A DNA stretch of 64,000 bases from Pectobacterium wasabiae CFBP 3304 (GTDB lineage: Bacteria; Pseudomonadota; Gammaproteobacteria; Enterobacterales; Enterobacteriaceae), in the NCBI RefSeq assembly GCF_001742185.1, contig NZ_CP015750.1:3720001-3784000 (forward strand), in the 5' to 3' direction. The position numbers and the translations under genes were made by a program. Shown piece after piece: positions 10,520 through 20,016 of the stretch (its first letter is position 1; each line of letters begins with the position of its first letter). The notes under the pieces were generated by a model, which made no database searches, had not been told where the DNA came from, and saw only the letters and a program-made list of their open reading frames with translations.

Positions 10520-11137
10520 TCAAGACAGCGGGATCATGACGTGTTTCTGATACGCCGGGCGTTCGGTGAGTTGCTGATACCAGCGTTCCAGATGAGGATG
10601 TGCCTGCCGTTCAATCGACATATTCAGCCAGCCGTAGACAACGCAGCCTAACGGAATATCGCCAACGCCAAACCGATCGCCAGATAGCCACGGCTGATTA
10701 GCCAGAACGGTATCGACAATACCGAACAGACGTTCGCATTCAACGATGCCTTTCTGTACCAACGCCATATCGCGTTTTTCTGGCGCGACGCGCACCATAT
10801 TGATGAATACTGGGCCGAAAGACGCCGCAAGCGAGCTGGTCCAGTCCATCCACTTTTCAGCATTTGCACGCTTGCCCGCATCGGTGAGATACAGCGAGTT
10901 TTGACCGTACTGCGCCGCCAGATAACGCACGATGGTATTGGATTCCCACAGCACCAGATCGTCGTCCTGCAAGCAGGGGATAAGGCCATTAGGGTTCATC
11001 GCCAGATAATCAGCATCATGGTTACGACCGAATTGTCCGCCAGCCGCGACATGTTGATAAGGCAGCGCAAGTTCTTCTGCACACCACAGGACTTTCTTTA
11101 CGTTGGTCGAATTATCACGACCCCAAATCGTTATCAT
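10520..11137 (-). CDS. gstB: Glutathione S-transferase
   Basis: 205 aa, near the 208 aa of E. coli GstB. The N-terminal thioredoxin-like domain starts MITIWGRDNSTNVKKVLWC and includes NPNGLIPCL and the glutathione-binding WESNTIVRYLA; an all-helical C-terminal domain follows with AEKWMDW and a conserved GDIPLG. GstB enzymes conjugate glutathione to small electrophiles, for example bromoacetate in E. coli. The start is at ATG 11137, which has GAGGT upstream; an ATG ten codons earlier is not supported. Confidence 0.92.
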   Translation of the reverse strand: MITIWGRDNSTNVKKVLWCAEELALPYQHVAAGGQFGRNHDADYLAMNPNGLIPCLQDDDLVLWESNTIVRYLAAQYGQNSLYLTDAGKRANAEKWMDWTSSLAASFGPVFINMVRVAPEKRDMALVQKGIVECERLFGIVDTVLANQPWLSGDRFGVGDIPLGCVVYGWLNMSIERQAHPHLERWYQQLTERPAYQKHVMIPLS

Positions 11138-11279
11138 AGCTACCTCTTTCTTCGTTAAGTCATGCACGGTTATCCGCGACAGCCGATGAGAAATAATGAT
11201 ATGCCTTTTTAGTCTTTATGATTTAACTTGTCATTCTTAATAATGACAGCAAGTTACATTCAGACAGGAAAGTTACACC

Positions 11280-12125
11280 ATGAAATTGACGCATTCTGTT
11301 CGTGTTGCACTGGGTATCACTCTGCTTGCCGCCGGTATGCAACTTGCTGTGGCAAGCAGCGATCCGCAGACGATCACGTTTGGCGTGGCACCGGGGCCGT
11401 ATGGTGACATGGTGAACCTGGCGATCAAACCTGAGCTGGTGAAAAAAGGCTACAAGGTCGTGGTGCGTGAGTTCAGCGATTACGTTCAGCCTAATCTGGC
11501 GCTGGCCAACGGCAGCATCGACGCCAACCTTTTCCAGCATACGCTCTATTTAGAGAAATTCGCCGCCGATAAAGGGTTAAAAATTTCTCCGCTGATTATC
11601 GTACCGACGGCCAGCATGGGTTTCTATTCGAAGAAGATCACATCGCTGGATGAGCTGAAAAAAGGGGATGTGGTCACGCTCTCTAACGATGCCACCAATC
11701 TGGCGCGCGGCCTGCGCTTCCTGCAATCGATCGGGCTGGTTACGATTAAGGCCGATATCGATCCGACTAAGGCTTCAGAGAAAGATATTCTTGAAAATTC
11801 ACGCGGGCTGGTCTTCAAACCGATGGAAGCGGCGCAACTGCCGCGTACCCTGGATAGCGTGACGGCATCGCTGGTGAACGGTAATTTTGCGCTGGCATCC
11901 GGCATGAAACTGTCGTCGGCCATCAAGCTGGAAACGCTGGACGAGAACCTGAAAAACATTATTGCCGTGCGTACCGACGATCTCGATAAGCCGTTCGTTA
12001 AAGACACTAAAGCAATTGTGGAGTCACCCGCTTATGCTGCGGTGATCAACGATCCAGCATTGATGTATAGCCAATTCCAGAAACCGGAGTGGATGCAGGC
12101 GAAAACGCCAGCGCCCGCCCAGTAA
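11280..12125 (+). CDS. MetQ/NlpA-family ABC transporter substrate-binding protein
   Basis: 281 aa periplasmic binding protein of the NlpA/MetQ family (PF03180), recognised from FGVAPGPYGDMV near the N-terminus and ANLFQHTLYLE. The signal peptide is about 25 residues (MKLTHSVRVALGITLLAAGM...) and has no lipobox Cys, unlike the usual lipoprotein MetQ, so the protein is probably soluble in the periplasm. It is followed by an ATPase and a permease, giving the order Q-N-I rather than the N-I-Q of the main methionine operon. Methionine or a related sulphur compound is the likely ligand, but this is inference. No MetJ box was found upstream. Confidence 0.88.
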   Translation: MKLTHSVRVALGITLLAAGMQLAVASSDPQTITFGVAPGPYGDMVNLAIKPELVKKGYKVVVREFSDYVQPNLALANGSIDANLFQHTLYLEKFAADKGLKISPLIIVPTASMGFYSKKITSLDELKKGDVVTLSNDATNLARGLRFLQSIGLVTIKADIDPTKASEKDILENSRGLVFKPMEAAQLPRTLDSVTASLVNGNFALASGMKLSSAIKLETLDENLKNIIAVRTDDLDKPFVKDTKAIVESPAYAAVINDPALMYSQFQKPEWMQAKTPAPAQ

Positions 12126-12152
12126 AGCTTCAGGTTGCACAACATACCATTT

Positions 12153-12176
12153 AGCCGGTCTATGACCGGCTTTCTT
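12153..12176 (+). terminator. Hairpin between binding-protein and ATPase genes
   Basis: AGCCGGTC and GACCGGCT form an 8-bp stem around TAT, followed by a short T/C tract. It probably attenuates transcription so that binding protein exceeds the membrane components, a common arrangement in ABC operons. Confidence 0.6.
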
Positions 12177-12207
12177 CCTGTGCGCTCTGGTCAGGAGTTT
12201 GCGGATA

Positions 12208-13224
12208 ATGATTCAGTTAGAAGAGGTAAGCGTTGACTTCTCTCACGGGAAGCAGCCAGAAAATCGTGCGGTAGATAACGTATCGCTGCACATCCAGCGC
12301 GGAGAGGTTTACGGTATTGTTGGCACCAGCGGTGCGGGGAAAAGCACGCTGCTGCGAACCATCAATCTCTTGCAGCGACCGACATCAGGACGTGTACGTG
12401 TCAACGGTATACTCATCAGCGAATTAGTTGGGCAACCGCTGCGAGAACAGCGGCAAAAAATCGGCATGATCTTCCAGCATTTCAACCTGATGCAAACACG
12501 TACCGTGACAGAAAACGTCGCGTTCAGCCTGAAAGCCGCCGGAAAATCCAATGCAGAAATCGCTGTGCGCGTGCCGGAAATTCTGAATCTGGTTGGGCTG
12601 GTGGATAAAGCGTCGTCTTACCCGGCGCAGCTCAGCGGCGGTCAGAAACAGCGCGTGGGTATCGCCAGAGCGATTGCCAACGATCCTGAAGTTTTACTGT
12701 GCGATGAGCCAACCTCGGCGCTCGATTTGGAAACGTCAGCCGCTATTTTGGCGTTACTGAAAGAGATTAATGAGAAACTGGGTATTACCATCGTACTGAT
12801 TTCTCATGAGATGAGCGTGATTAAGGCTGTCTGCGATCGGGTGGCGGTGATGACGGGCGGCCGCGTTGTGGAAGAGGGCGAGGTTTTCGATATCTTCGCT
12901 ACGCCGCAGCACGCCTTTACACGCCAACTGGTGTCTCATACGTTGGATCTCGCGTTGCCGCCGCGTTTGCTGGTGGATTTGCAGGGCACATTATTGAAGA
13001 TTCTGTTCGTTGGTGAATCGGCGGAGCAACCGGTGTTGTCGGATGTGGCGACGCGTTTTGGCGTATCCGTCAATATCCTGCATGGTAAGATCGAATACAT
13101 CGGCAACCGTGCGTTAGGCATACTGGTTGCGCTATTGACTCATCCTTCCGACCTCGGAAAAGTGGCAGAAGCGGTGGAACATATTCAGGTAAGAACGGCG
13201 CATGTGGAGGTGTTACATGGCTGA
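12208..13224 (+). CDS. Methionine-type ABC transporter ATP-binding protein (MetN-like)
   Basis: 338 aa. The ABC domain covers about residues 1-240 with Walker A GTSGAGKST, signature LSGGQKQR, Walker B VLLCDEPTSALD and the switch His in ISHEM. The C-terminal 80 or so residues form a NIL (ACT-like) domain, which binds methionine and inhibits transport in MetN; this supports a methionine-like substrate. The start is ATG 12208, as in MetN (MI...), with AGGAG 10 nt upstream. It overlaps the permease gene by 8 nt, indicating translational coupling. It is a paralogue-type copy; the canonical metNIQ operon is not in this window. Confidence 0.88.
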   Translation: MIQLEEVSVDFSHGKQPENRAVDNVSLHIQRGEVYGIVGTSGAGKSTLLRTINLLQRPTSGRVRVNGILISELVGQPLREQRQKIGMIFQHFNLMQTRTVTENVAFSLKAAGKSNAEIAVRVPEILNLVGLVDKASSYPAQLSGGQKQRVGIARAIANDPEVLLCDEPTSALDLETSAAILALLKEINEKLGITIVLISHEMSVIKAVCDRVAVMTGGRVVEEGEVFDIFATPQHAFTRQLVSHTLDLALPPRLLVDLQGTLLKILFVGESAEQPVLSDVATRFGVSVNILHGKIEYIGNRALGILVALLTHPSDLGKVAEAVEHIQVRTAHVEVLHG

Positions 13225-13876
13225 TTTATGGATCGATCTGGTCGCCGCGTTCGGTGAAACGTTCCAGATGGTAGGGATCTCCACGCTGTTTGCCGTGATC
13301 GGTGGTTTACCGCTGGGGCTGCTGATCTATGTTACGGACAAGAATCTGTTCTGGCAAAACCGCGCCGTCTATCTGTTTGGCACGGTGTTGGTGAATATCA
13401 TTCGTTCTATTCCCTTCGTTATTCTGCTGGTGTTGCTGTTGCCGCTTACGCAGATTTTGTTGGGCAATACCATTGGTCCAGTGGCGGCGGCGGTGCCGAT
13501 GTCGGTCGCGGCGATCGCATTCTATGCCCGTCTGGTGGATAGTGCGCTGCGTGAAATTGATCCCGGCATCGTGGAAGCGGCTGAAGCGTTCGGTGCCAGC
13601 CCAATGCGTATTATCGGCACGGTGCTGCTGCCAGAGGCAAAAGCGGGACTACTGCGTGGCCTGACAATTACGTTGGTAAGCCTCATCGGCTATTCGGCGA
13701 TGGCGGGCATTGTCGGCGGCGGTGGCGTGGGTGATTTGGCGATCCGCTTCGGCTATTACCGATATGAAACCGAGGTCATGGTGATTACCGTGATTGCGCT
13801 GGTTATTCTGGTGCAGGTAGTACAGACATTGGGTGACGGATTGTCGAAACGTGCAGATAAGCGCGAACGCCGTTAA
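13217..13876 (+). CDS. Methionine-type ABC transporter permease (MetI-like)
   Basis: 219 aa inner membrane protein with about five membrane helices. The cytoplasmic EAA loop is readable as VEAAEAFGASPMRIIGTVLLPEA and couples to the ATPase. GYSAMAGIVGGGGVGDLA near the C-terminus is typical of MetI. ATG 13217 is preceded by GGAGGT and lies inside the end of the ATPase gene. It is the last gene of the three-gene importer operon; a GC-rich hairpin follows at 13893-13931. Confidence 0.9.
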   Translation: MADLWIDLVAAFGETFQMVGISTLFAVIGGLPLGLLIYVTDKNLFWQNRAVYLFGTVLVNIIRSIPFVILLVLLLPLTQILLGNTIGPVAAAVPMSVAAIAFYARLVDSALREIDPGIVEAAEAFGASPMRIIGTVLLPEAKAGLLRGLTITLVSLIGYSAMAGIVGGGGVGDLAIRFGYYRYETEVMVITVIALVILVQVVQTLGDGLSKRADKRERR

Positions 13877-13892
13877 GGGTATTTTTCTGCGA

Positions 13893-13931
13893 GGCGCGAG
13901 GAAAGATTGCACTGCTATAGATCCTCGTGCC
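13893..13931 (+). terminator. Possible terminator after the MetQNI-like operon
   Basis: GGCGCGAGGA and TCCTCGTGCC pair with one G-T wobble around a 19-nt loop. The T run after it is weak, so termination efficiency is uncertain. Confidence 0.45.
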
Positions 13932-14162
13932 ATTTGCTACTTCTTTGATAGGCGTGCCGCCTGAATTTTCAGATATTCCTTACTTGTCCCTAAGTCCTTT
14001 TTTTCTCTGCACTTTTTTAGACGCTTTCATTTCTTTGACTATCTTTACAGAATGAACGGTTTTCATCCTCGAGATGACGCGTTACTTTTGTATGTTACTA
14101 AAGTTTTCAAAATATATGAAAATTAAGAATTTTTAACGACTGATGGACATCGCGGCGAACTC

Positions 14163-15368
14163 ATGAAAACAACCCCTTTTCTGACCAGACTCACGTCTTT
14201 TTCTGTAGGTACGGTATTGCTTGTTGGTTTGGTGCCATTTACCTATGCGGAACAGTTGCCTGCGGTGCCGCAGATTGACGCCAAAGCCTTTATCCTGATG
14301 GATCATGCCAGCGGTAAAGTGCTGGCGGAGAGCAACGCCGATGAGCGCCTTGATCCTGCCAGCCTGACCAAAATCATGGCGAGCTATGTGATTGGGCAGG
14401 CGATTAAATCCGGTAAGATTCGTCCGACGGATGAAGTGACTGTCGGAAAAGATGCCTGGGCAACCGGTAACCCAGCGCTGCGCGGTTCGTCGCTGATGTT
14501 CCTTAAGCCGGGCGATCGCATCCCCGTTTCTGAGTTAAATAAAGGTATTGTCATTCAGTCAGGTAATGATGCCAGTATCGCATTGGCGGATTACGTGGCG
14601 GGCAGTCAGGATGCGTTTGTCAGCCTGATGAACAATTATGCGAAAGCGCTTAACCTGACGAATACGCATTTCCTTACCGTACATGGCCTCGACGCGGCAG
14701 GGCAGTACAGCACCGCGCGTGACATGGCGCTGTTAGGACAGGCACTGATTCGAGATGTGCCAGAAGAGTACGCGCTGCACAAAGAAAAAGAGTTTACCTT
14801 TAATAACATTCGCCAGCCCAACCGTAATCGTCTGCTGTGGAGCACCAATCTGAATGTGGACGGCGTAAAAACCGGCCATACCAACGGAGCGGGGCACAAT
14901 TTAGTGGCCTCGGCAACGGAAGGCAATATGCGCTTGATTTCCGTGGTGCTGGGGGCGCAAACGGATGCCATTCGTTTTCGTGAAAGCGAAAAACTGCTTA
15001 CATGGGGCTTCCGCTTTTTTGAAACGGTAACACCTATCAAGGCGGATGCGCCTTTCACTACGCAACGGGTGTGGTTTGGTACTGAGAAAGAGGCACGGCT
15101 TGGCGTGGCGCAGGATGCCGCGTTGACCATCCCAAAAGGGCAGATGAAGAATCTGAAAGCCAGCTTCACGTTGAACCAACCGCAACTTTCTGCACCGCTT
15201 ACCAAGAATCAGGTGGTTGGCACTATCGATTTCCAACTGGACGGAAAAAGCATTGGACAGCGTCAACTGGTGGCGATGGATGATATCCCCGAAGCGGGTT
15301 TCTTTAGTCGCCTCTGGGATACGGTGATGATGAAGGTTCAGCAGTGGTTCGGTGGGTTATTCGGTTAA
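14163..15368 (+). CDS. dacC: D-alanyl-D-alanine carboxypeptidase, PBP6 type
   Basis: 401 aa low-molecular-weight penicillin-binding protein that removes the terminal D-Ala from peptidoglycan pentapeptides in the periplasm. A signal peptide ends near residue 29. The catalytic triad motifs are SLTK (Ser67, Lys70), SGN (133-135) and KTG near residue 236. A C-terminal beta domain is followed by an amphipathic membrane anchor ([13 protein letters not shown]). Length and neighbour deoR match E. coli dacC rather than dacA. Its last 4 nt overlap the convergent deoR gene. Confidence 0.95.
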   Translation: MKTTPFLTRLTSFSVGTVLLVGLVPFTYAEQLPAVPQIDAKAFILMDHASGKVLAESNADERLDPASLTKIMASYVIGQAIKSGKIRPTDEVTVGKDAWATGNPALRGSSLMFLKPGDRIPVSELNKGIVIQSGNDASIALADYVAGSQDAFVSLMNNYAKALNLTNTHFLTVHGLDAAGQYSTARDMALLGQALIRDVPEEYALHKEKEFTFNNIRQPNRNRLLWSTNLNVDGVKTGHTNGAGHNLVASATEGNMRLISVVLGAQTDAIRFRESEKLLTWGFRFFETVTPIKADAPFTTQRVWFGTEKEARLGVAQDAALTIPKGQMKNLKASFTLNQPQLSAPLTKNQVVGTIDFQLDGKSIGQRQLVAMDDIPEAGFFSRLWDTVMMKVQQWFGGLFG

Positions 15369-16138
15369 TTTCCTGGATGGATTAACTGAATGCCGTTGTC
15401 AGAGATGTAGCGTAGGTACTGTTCGTCCGGGGCGCTGTTGGAAATGATCGTATCAAACAGCGTCATCGGGCCGATACAGGCGCGTTTTATCTGACCGAAC
15501 TTACTGCTATCTGCCACAATAATGATGCGTTGTGCGGTCGCCATCGCGCGTTGCTTCATGCCCAGCTCGGCAAAGTTAAAGCAGGTCGCTCCTGCGTTAA
15601 GCTCAATACCCGCCGCAGAAATAAACGCTTTATTTGGGCAGATGTTGTCCAGTTCACAGCGCTGGTTAAGCGGAGTAAAAATCGCGTTATCAGGATGATA
15701 TTCCCCACCGCATAAAATCACTCGACATGCCTTTTTTTCCTGAAGCGCCAAAAAGGTGTTCAGAGAGTAGCAGATCGCGGTAAAAGGCAGCTCATCAGGT
15801 ATCGCATCAATGATGAAGGGAATGGTGGTGCCACAATCAAAAAAAACGGTATCGTTTGCCTCCACCAGATGGGAAGCGGCAACACCGATAGCCTGCTTTT
15901 CTTTTACGTGCTTGGTCTGTTGGTCGGAGACAAAATAGTGAGTGGCTCCGTTATTCTTCAGATCGCTAACAACGTAGCCGCCGAGCAGTATGACGTTGGT
16001 GGAATCTGCATTCAGATCGCGGCGCACGGTCATCTCTGATACGCCGAGTAGCTGCGCGGCGTCTTTAAGATGGAGTCTATCGGTTTTCTTTAATGCCTGA
16101 GCCAGTCTGCCGATTCGTTCGTCGCGCCGCGTTTCCAT
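15365..16138 (-). CDS. deoR: Deoxyribonucleoside regulon repressor DeoR
   Basis: 257 aa DeoR-family repressor. The N-terminal HTH ([17 protein letters not shown], then [17 protein letters not shown]) is followed by the sugar-phosphate sensing domain with [11 protein letters not shown] and [14 protein letters not shown]. coli DeoR binds deoxyribose-5-phosphate as inducer. Here the gene lies 32 nt after deoC on the same strand, so repressor and enzyme probably share one transcript from the operator upstream of deoC. In E. coli deoR is not in an operon with deoC; this arrangement would give direct autoregulation. Confidence 0.93.
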   Translation of the reverse strand: METRRDERIGRLAQALKKTDRLHLKDAAQLLGVSEMTVRRDLNADSTNVILLGGYVVSDLKNNGATHYFVSDQQTKHVKEKQAIGVAASHLVEANDTVFFDCGTTIPFIIDAIPDELPFTAICYSLNTFLALQEKKACRVILCGGEYHPDNAIFTPLNQRCELDNICPNKAFISAAGIELNAGATCFNFAELGMKQRAMATAQRIIIVADSSKFGQIKRACIGPMTLFDTIISNSAPDEQYLRYISDNGIQLIHPGN

Positions 16139-16170
16139 AAAATTCCCTGCTAATAAGCTATTTTTCGTTG

Positions 16171-16839
16171 TTAGTAGTTTCCTGCTGCGGCAGCGTCGCC
16201 TGAAACGATAGCAACGCCTGAACTCGTGCCGATACGCGTAGCACCAGCTTCAATCATTCGTTGTGCCGTTTGGCGATCGCGAACCGCACCGGATGCTTTT
16301 ACACCCATCTCGCTGCCGACCGTATTGCGCATCAGTCGAACATGTTCTTCGCGTGCGCCGCCGGTGCTGAAACCGGTAGACGTTTTGACGAATGCGACAT
16401 TCAACTGACGGCATATTTCACACACCAGCACAATTTGTTCGTCATCAAGCAGACAGGTTTCCAATATTACCTTCAACGGTATAGCGGCGCAAACCTCACG
16501 CACGGCCTGAATATCTGCTTTGACGGCGTCAATCTTTCCGCTTTTCAGCCAGCCGACGTTAATCACCATGTCGATTTCCTGAGCGCCAGCGTCAATGGCT
16601 GACTTGGCCTCAAAAGCCTTGCTGGAGGTCAGGCCGGCGCCGAGAGGGAAACCGATCACGGAACACACTTGTACCTCTGAATCTTTCAGTTTCTCAGCGA
16701 CTAAGGGAACGTAACCGGAATTAACACAGACGGCATAAAAACGGTGCGCTATCGCTTCTTCGCACAGCGTGATGATTTGCTGTTCGGTGGCATTGGCTGC
16801 CAGCAGTGTGTGGTCGATATAGCGTGCATAGTCAGTCAT
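16171..16839 (-). CDS. deoC: Deoxyribose-phosphate aldolase (short type)
   Basis: 222 aa class I aldolase that cleaves 2-deoxyribose-5-phosphate to glyceraldehyde-3-phosphate and acetaldehyde. The Schiff-base lysine lies in [14 protein letters not shown] (Lys152) and the second active-site lysine in GVKASGAV (Lys181). It resembles the shorter Bacillus-type DeoC, not the roughly 259-aa E. coli enzyme, which suggests a different evolutionary origin from the copy in the E. coli deoCABD operon. The start at 16839 has AAGGA upstream and fits the usual N-terminus (ARYIDHTLL); a longer frame from 16878 is not needed. It is co-directional with deoR. Confidence 0.92.
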   Translation of the reverse strand: MTDYARYIDHTLLAANATEQQIITLCEEAIAHRFYAVCVNSGYVPLVAEKLKDSEVQVCSVIGFPLGAGLTSSKAFEAKSAIDAGAQEIDMVINVGWLKSGKIDAVKADIQAVREVCAAIPLKVILETCLLDDEQIVLVCEICRQLNVAFVKTSTGFSTGGAREEHVRLMRNTVGSEMGVKASGAVRDRQTAQRMIEAGATRIGTSSGVAIVSGDAAAAGNY

Positions 16840-16909
16840 GGCGAATCCTTGGTGATGTCGATAAAAAATCGGATGCAATGATTATGACACTCAATGATTT
16901 TAATGTCGC

Positions 16910-16952
16910 AAAAATAACAAAGAAATTAACTTTTGTTATTTTAATAACAAAA
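16910..16952 (-). promoter_or_regulatory. DeoR-like operator upstream of deoC-deoR
   Basis: TGTTATTTTAATAACA at 16934-16949 has the form TGTTA-N6-TAACA, the same outer bases as the E. coli deo operator (TGTTAGAATTCTAACA as I remember it). The inverted repeat extends to 10-bp arms, 16931-16940 and 16943-16952. A third half-site, ATAACAAA, lies at 16914-16921. It is 70-110 nt upstream of the deoC start. Confidence 0.7.
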
Positions 16953-17022
16953 AATGAAGCGAATGTGATGATGGTTGCATGAGGACGGGAAGAGGAAACG
17001 GCTTTGAATAGTGTATACCAGA

Positions 17023-17070
17023 AAAGAAAACGCCCATCGTTCTTGAACCTCAAAGGCGGGAACGATGGGC
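17023..17070 (-). terminator. Terminator of ybjL
   Basis: GCCCATCGTTC (17032-17042) and GAACGATGGGC (17060-17070) form a perfect 11-bp stem with a 17-nt loop. On the minus strand a T-rich tract (TTTTCTTTTC) follows. It lies about 110 nt past the ybjL stop. Confidence 0.8.
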
Positions 17071-17177
17071 TTCCTCAATAAGGGGAATCAAAGAAAAGCA
17101 GTGGCACTTATTCAGACTATAGGCCAAATAAAAAGTTCTGACCTTTCTCGAAAAAATTCACAATTTTTTACCGGTTT

Positions 17178-18866
17178 TTAACCGGGTAATTCAGGCCAGA
17201 TAACCACGATAAGTGAGCCTGCTAATGTGAATAGCACGTTAGCGATGGCATAGGTACCCGCATAGCCGAGTGCGGGAATATTACTGCGTGCCGTATCGCT
17301 GATGATCTCCATGGCTGGCGCACAGGTGCGAGCGCCCATCATGGCACCAAACAGCAGTGCCCGGTTCATTTTCAATACATACGCGCCGAACAGAAAACAA
17401 ATTACCACCGGCACCAGGCTGACAATCAGCCCTGAAGCCAGCATCTGGATGCCGACTTCTCCCAGGCTGCTGTTGATGGTGCTACCGGCACTCAGACCAA
17501 CCCCCGCCATAAAGACCATCAAGCCAAATTCTTTGACCATATTGAGGGCACCTTGCGGAATATAGCCGAAGGTAGGGTGGTTGGCGCGCAGGAATCCCAG
17601 CATAATACCCGCGAAAAGCAACCCGGCAGCATTACCGATGCCGAATGTGAAATTGCTGAATTGGATGGTGATCAGCCCGACCATCACGCCGATAACGAAA
17701 AAAGCGCAGAAGGCCAAGAGATCGGTGACCTGACTGTGGATAGAAATAAACCCGATTCTGTCGGCAATGCTTTTCACCCGGCGGGCGTCACCGCTGACCT
17801 GCAAGATATCACCTTTATTCAGCACGACGTTATCGTCAATCGGCATTTCGATCTGGCTGCGGACGATACGGTTAAGGAAACAGCCGTGATCGGTCAGCTT
17901 CAACTGGCTCAGGCGCTTGCCGACGGCATTGTGATTCTTGACGACGACCTCTTCCGTCACGATGCGCATGTCCAGCAAATCGCGGTCGAAAACCTCCTTA
18001 CCATCGCGGAAATTGGAGTTCAGACGAGAGTGCGCATCGGGATAACCGACCAGTGCGATCTCATCGCTGATTTGCAAGACGGCATCACCGTCGGGGTTTG
18101 CCAGGATTCCGTTGCGTCGAATGCGCTCAATGTAGCAACCGGTCTGACGATAGATCCCCAGTTCGCGCAAATTTTTGCCCGCCGCCCAGTCAACCAGTTC
18201 TGGCCCGACGCGATAGGCGCGAATCACTGGCAAATACACTTTTCTTTGGCTGTCTACATCCAGCCCGCGCTCGCGCGCAATTTGCTGCGCACTAGTAGGG
18301 AGATCCTGATGTTGGAGTTTGGGCAGATAGCGTGCACCAAAAATGAGGCTGACCAGCCCAACCAGATACGTTAGCGCATAGCCTAGGCTCAAATGATCTT
18401 GTTCAATACCGAGTTGACCACCCAGGCTGGCGGTATTGCGCAACGTGTCACCTGCACCGACCAATACCGGCGTTGATGTCATAGAGCCGGCCAGCATCCC
18501 TGCTGTCAGGCCGATTCCCCAGCCAAAGAGTTTGCCTAAGCCTAATGCCAGTAACATGGCGCTGCCGACCATCACCAGCGCCAGCATGAAATAATTTTTT
18601 CCGTCGCGGAAGAAAATGGAAAAGAAATTCGGCCCAGCTTCCACTCCGACACAAAAAATAAATAACATAAAACCGAGACTCAGCGCTTCGGTATTAATCG
18701 AGAAATGTTGTTGCCCGAGTAATAAAGAAACCACTAAAACGCCAATGGAATTACCGAGTTGTACTGGGCCGAAGCGCAACTTCCCCAGACAGAGTCCTAA
18801 TGAAAGAACTACAAATAAAAGCAGGATGTAATTACCGTTTAACAAATCAGCGACGTTTATATTCAT
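17178..18866 (-). CDS. ybjL: Putative transport protein YbjL (AspT/AAE family)
   Basis: 562 aa inner membrane protein: two membrane halves, each with several helices, flank two central TrkA-C (RCK_C) domains at about residues 200-370. [58 protein letters not shown] are essentially as in E. coli YbjL (561 aa). The family includes the aspartate:alanine exchanger AspT; the substrate of YbjL is not known. I placed the start at 18866 by homology; an ATG 15 codons upstream exists and the ribosome binding site is weak at both. Confidence 0.93.
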   Translation of the reverse strand: MNINVADLLNGNYILLLFVVLSLGLCLGKLRFGPVQLGNSIGVLVVSLLLGQQHFSINTEALSLGFMLFIFCVGVEAGPNFFSIFFRDGKNYFMLALVMVGSAMLLALGLGKLFGWGIGLTAGMLAGSMTSTPVLVGAGDTLRNTASLGGQLGIEQDHLSLGYALTYLVGLVSLIFGARYLPKLQHQDLPTSAQQIARERGLDVDSQRKVYLPVIRAYRVGPELVDWAAGKNLRELGIYRQTGCYIERIRRNGILANPDGDAVLQISDEIALVGYPDAHSRLNSNFRDGKEVFDRDLLDMRIVTEEVVVKNHNAVGKRLSQLKLTDHGCFLNRIVRSQIEMPIDDNVVLNKGDILQVSGDARRVKSIADRIGFISIHSQVTDLLAFCAFFVIGVMVGLITIQFSNFTFGIGNAAGLLFAGIMLGFLRANHPTFGYIPQGALNMVKEFGLMVFMAGVGLSAGSTINSSLGEVGIQMLASGLIVSLVPVVICFLFGAYVLKMNRALLFGAMMGARTCAPAMEIISDTARSNIPALGYAGTYAIANVLFTLAGSLIVVIWPELPG

Positions 18867-19303
18867 GAAATGTAACTTGTTGTTTACCAGTAAGTTCTTG
18901 ATGTTATTCATTATAGCGGCTAGATTTAGCCATGAAATACATGAATTCCCGTGACGGTATGCAATACACGTCAGCTGAAAGGAATCAGCCTCACCAAGTA
19001 TAATTTATCCGATAAAATTGTTCAGTGTAATTATTGTTTAATTTAATGATTGTGGTGTCGCTATTGATGAAATATGGCGGGTTATCGTCTTTTTCTGCGA
19101 GCAACCTGAGCGTCGAATAAATCGTAGCGAAGCCTCATGTTTTTCATATCGGGGAATAGATACACCTTAAATAATTCGAGTTTCAGGCAACCAATGTCCA
19201 TGCAACTTGAAGTATGACGGGTATAACCAATCATTTTTACCATACCGCATGTTCTTGGTATCGGATTGATGCAGGTTGGGAGGCATATTGAGAGGGGCGG
19301 TTT
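18867..19303. other. Intergenic region between divergent ybjL and ybjM
   Basis: 437 bp holding the two divergent promoters, A/T rich near ybjL, and one intergenic repeat at 19160-19224. No ORF or RNA gene is convincing. Confidence 0.6.
19160..19224 (-). repeat. Imperfect-palindromic intergenic repeat, copy 1
   Basis: Read on the minus strand it starts ATACCCGTCATACTTCAAGT and ends near CTCGAATTATTTAAGG. The internal inverted arms are TTCGAGTTTCA and TGCAACTTGAA. It matches a second copy at 43074-43133 on the plus strand in at least 22 of the first 24 positions and again at the far end. I recall similar elements between genes in Pectobacterium and Yersinia, but no name is certain. Confidence 0.75.
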
Positions 19304-19675
19304 ATGACACGAAATAAAGGTTGGATCAGCGCGATCTGCTGTTTTCTATTATTCACCATAGTGTTTCTCAGTCAAAAAATTGACGTATCGGATGTCGCGG
19401 TGAACGACGGATTGCGCGGTAGTCCTGGTATGCTGCTCTTTCTGCTGCCGGGTATGGTTGCCTGTCTTCTTTCTGCACGTGGCCGCTTGCTTTACCCGCT
19501 GTTTGGCGCACTGGCGGCGATGCCCGTGTGCTTACTGGTGCTCCATCTGTGGAATACGCCGATGCGTTCTTTCTGGCAAGAACTGGCTTATGTGATGAGT
19601 GCGGCCTTTTGGTGCGTATTGGGTTCGATGGGCGCACTGTGTTTGCGTAGCTTATATCGACGCTATCTTCGTTGA
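19304..19675 (+). CDS. ybjM: YbjM family small inner membrane protein
   Basis: 123 aa with about four membrane helices (AICCFLLFTIVFL; MLLFLLPGMVACLL; LFGALAAMPVCLLVL; MSAAFWCVLGSMGALC). The run TPMRSFWQELAYVMSAAFWC is nearly that of E. coli YbjM, which also sits between ybjL and grxA. No function is known. GAGG stands upstream of ATG 19304. Confidence 0.85.
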   Translation: MTRNKGWISAICCFLLFTIVFLSQKIDVSDVAVNDGLRGSPGMLLFLLPGMVACLLSARGRLLYPLFGALAAMPVCLLVLHLWNTPMRSFWQELAYVMSAAFWCVLGSMGALCLRSLYRRYLR

Positions 19676-19699
19676 ATTAGAGCTGAAGACGACCTATAA

Positions 19700-19728
19700 A
19701 ATAAAAAAGCGCGGACGTTCGCCGCGCT
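19700..19728 (-). terminator. Terminator of grxA
   Basis: AGCGCGG and CCGCGCT form the stem; on the minus strand a TTTTTTATTTT tract follows. It lies 21 nt past the grxA stop. Confidence 0.85.
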
Positions 19729-19749
19729 ATCGTCCGGCCAGTCTGATGA

Positions 19750-20016
19750 TTATGACTGAAACAGGGATAGATGCTCTTTGGCATAGGCTTCAAAATCGGT
19801 GCAGCCGCCAATGTGTTTTTCATCCAGGAAAATCTGCGGTACGGTTTCAACTGGTTTACCTACCGTTTTGGACAAATCCTCTTTTGAGATACCTTCTGCG
19901 TGGATGTCTACATAGCGGAAGCTGAAATCATCACGTTGCTCGGTTAGTTTCTCTGCCAGTTCTTTCGCACGTACACAATAAGGGCAAGCTGGGCGCCCGA
20001 AAATTACAGCGAACAT
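19750..20016 (-). CDS. grxA: Glutaredoxin 1
   Basis: 88 aa cytoplasmic dithiol glutaredoxin. The redox motif CPYC is at residues 11-14; TVPQIFLDEKHIGGCTDF carries the cis-Pro and the glutathione-binding GG. It reduces ribonucleotide reductase and protein disulphides at the expense of glutathione. The E. coli gene is induced by OxyR; here I could not read a full OxyR site in the grxA-nfsA gap. It diverges from nfsA across 242 bp; the E. coli ybjC gene, normally between them, is absent. Confidence 0.96.
   Translation of the reverse strand: MFAVIFGRPACPYCVRAKELAEKLTEQRDDFSFRYVDIHAEGISKEDLSKTVGKPVETVPQIFLDEKHIGGCTDFEAYAKEHLSLFQS

Noticed and set aside
17553..18374. 273-codon plus-strand frame antisense to ybjL
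   Set aside because: Composition is that of a complement of a membrane/RCK gene, with no start signal; ybjL is clearly the coding strand.
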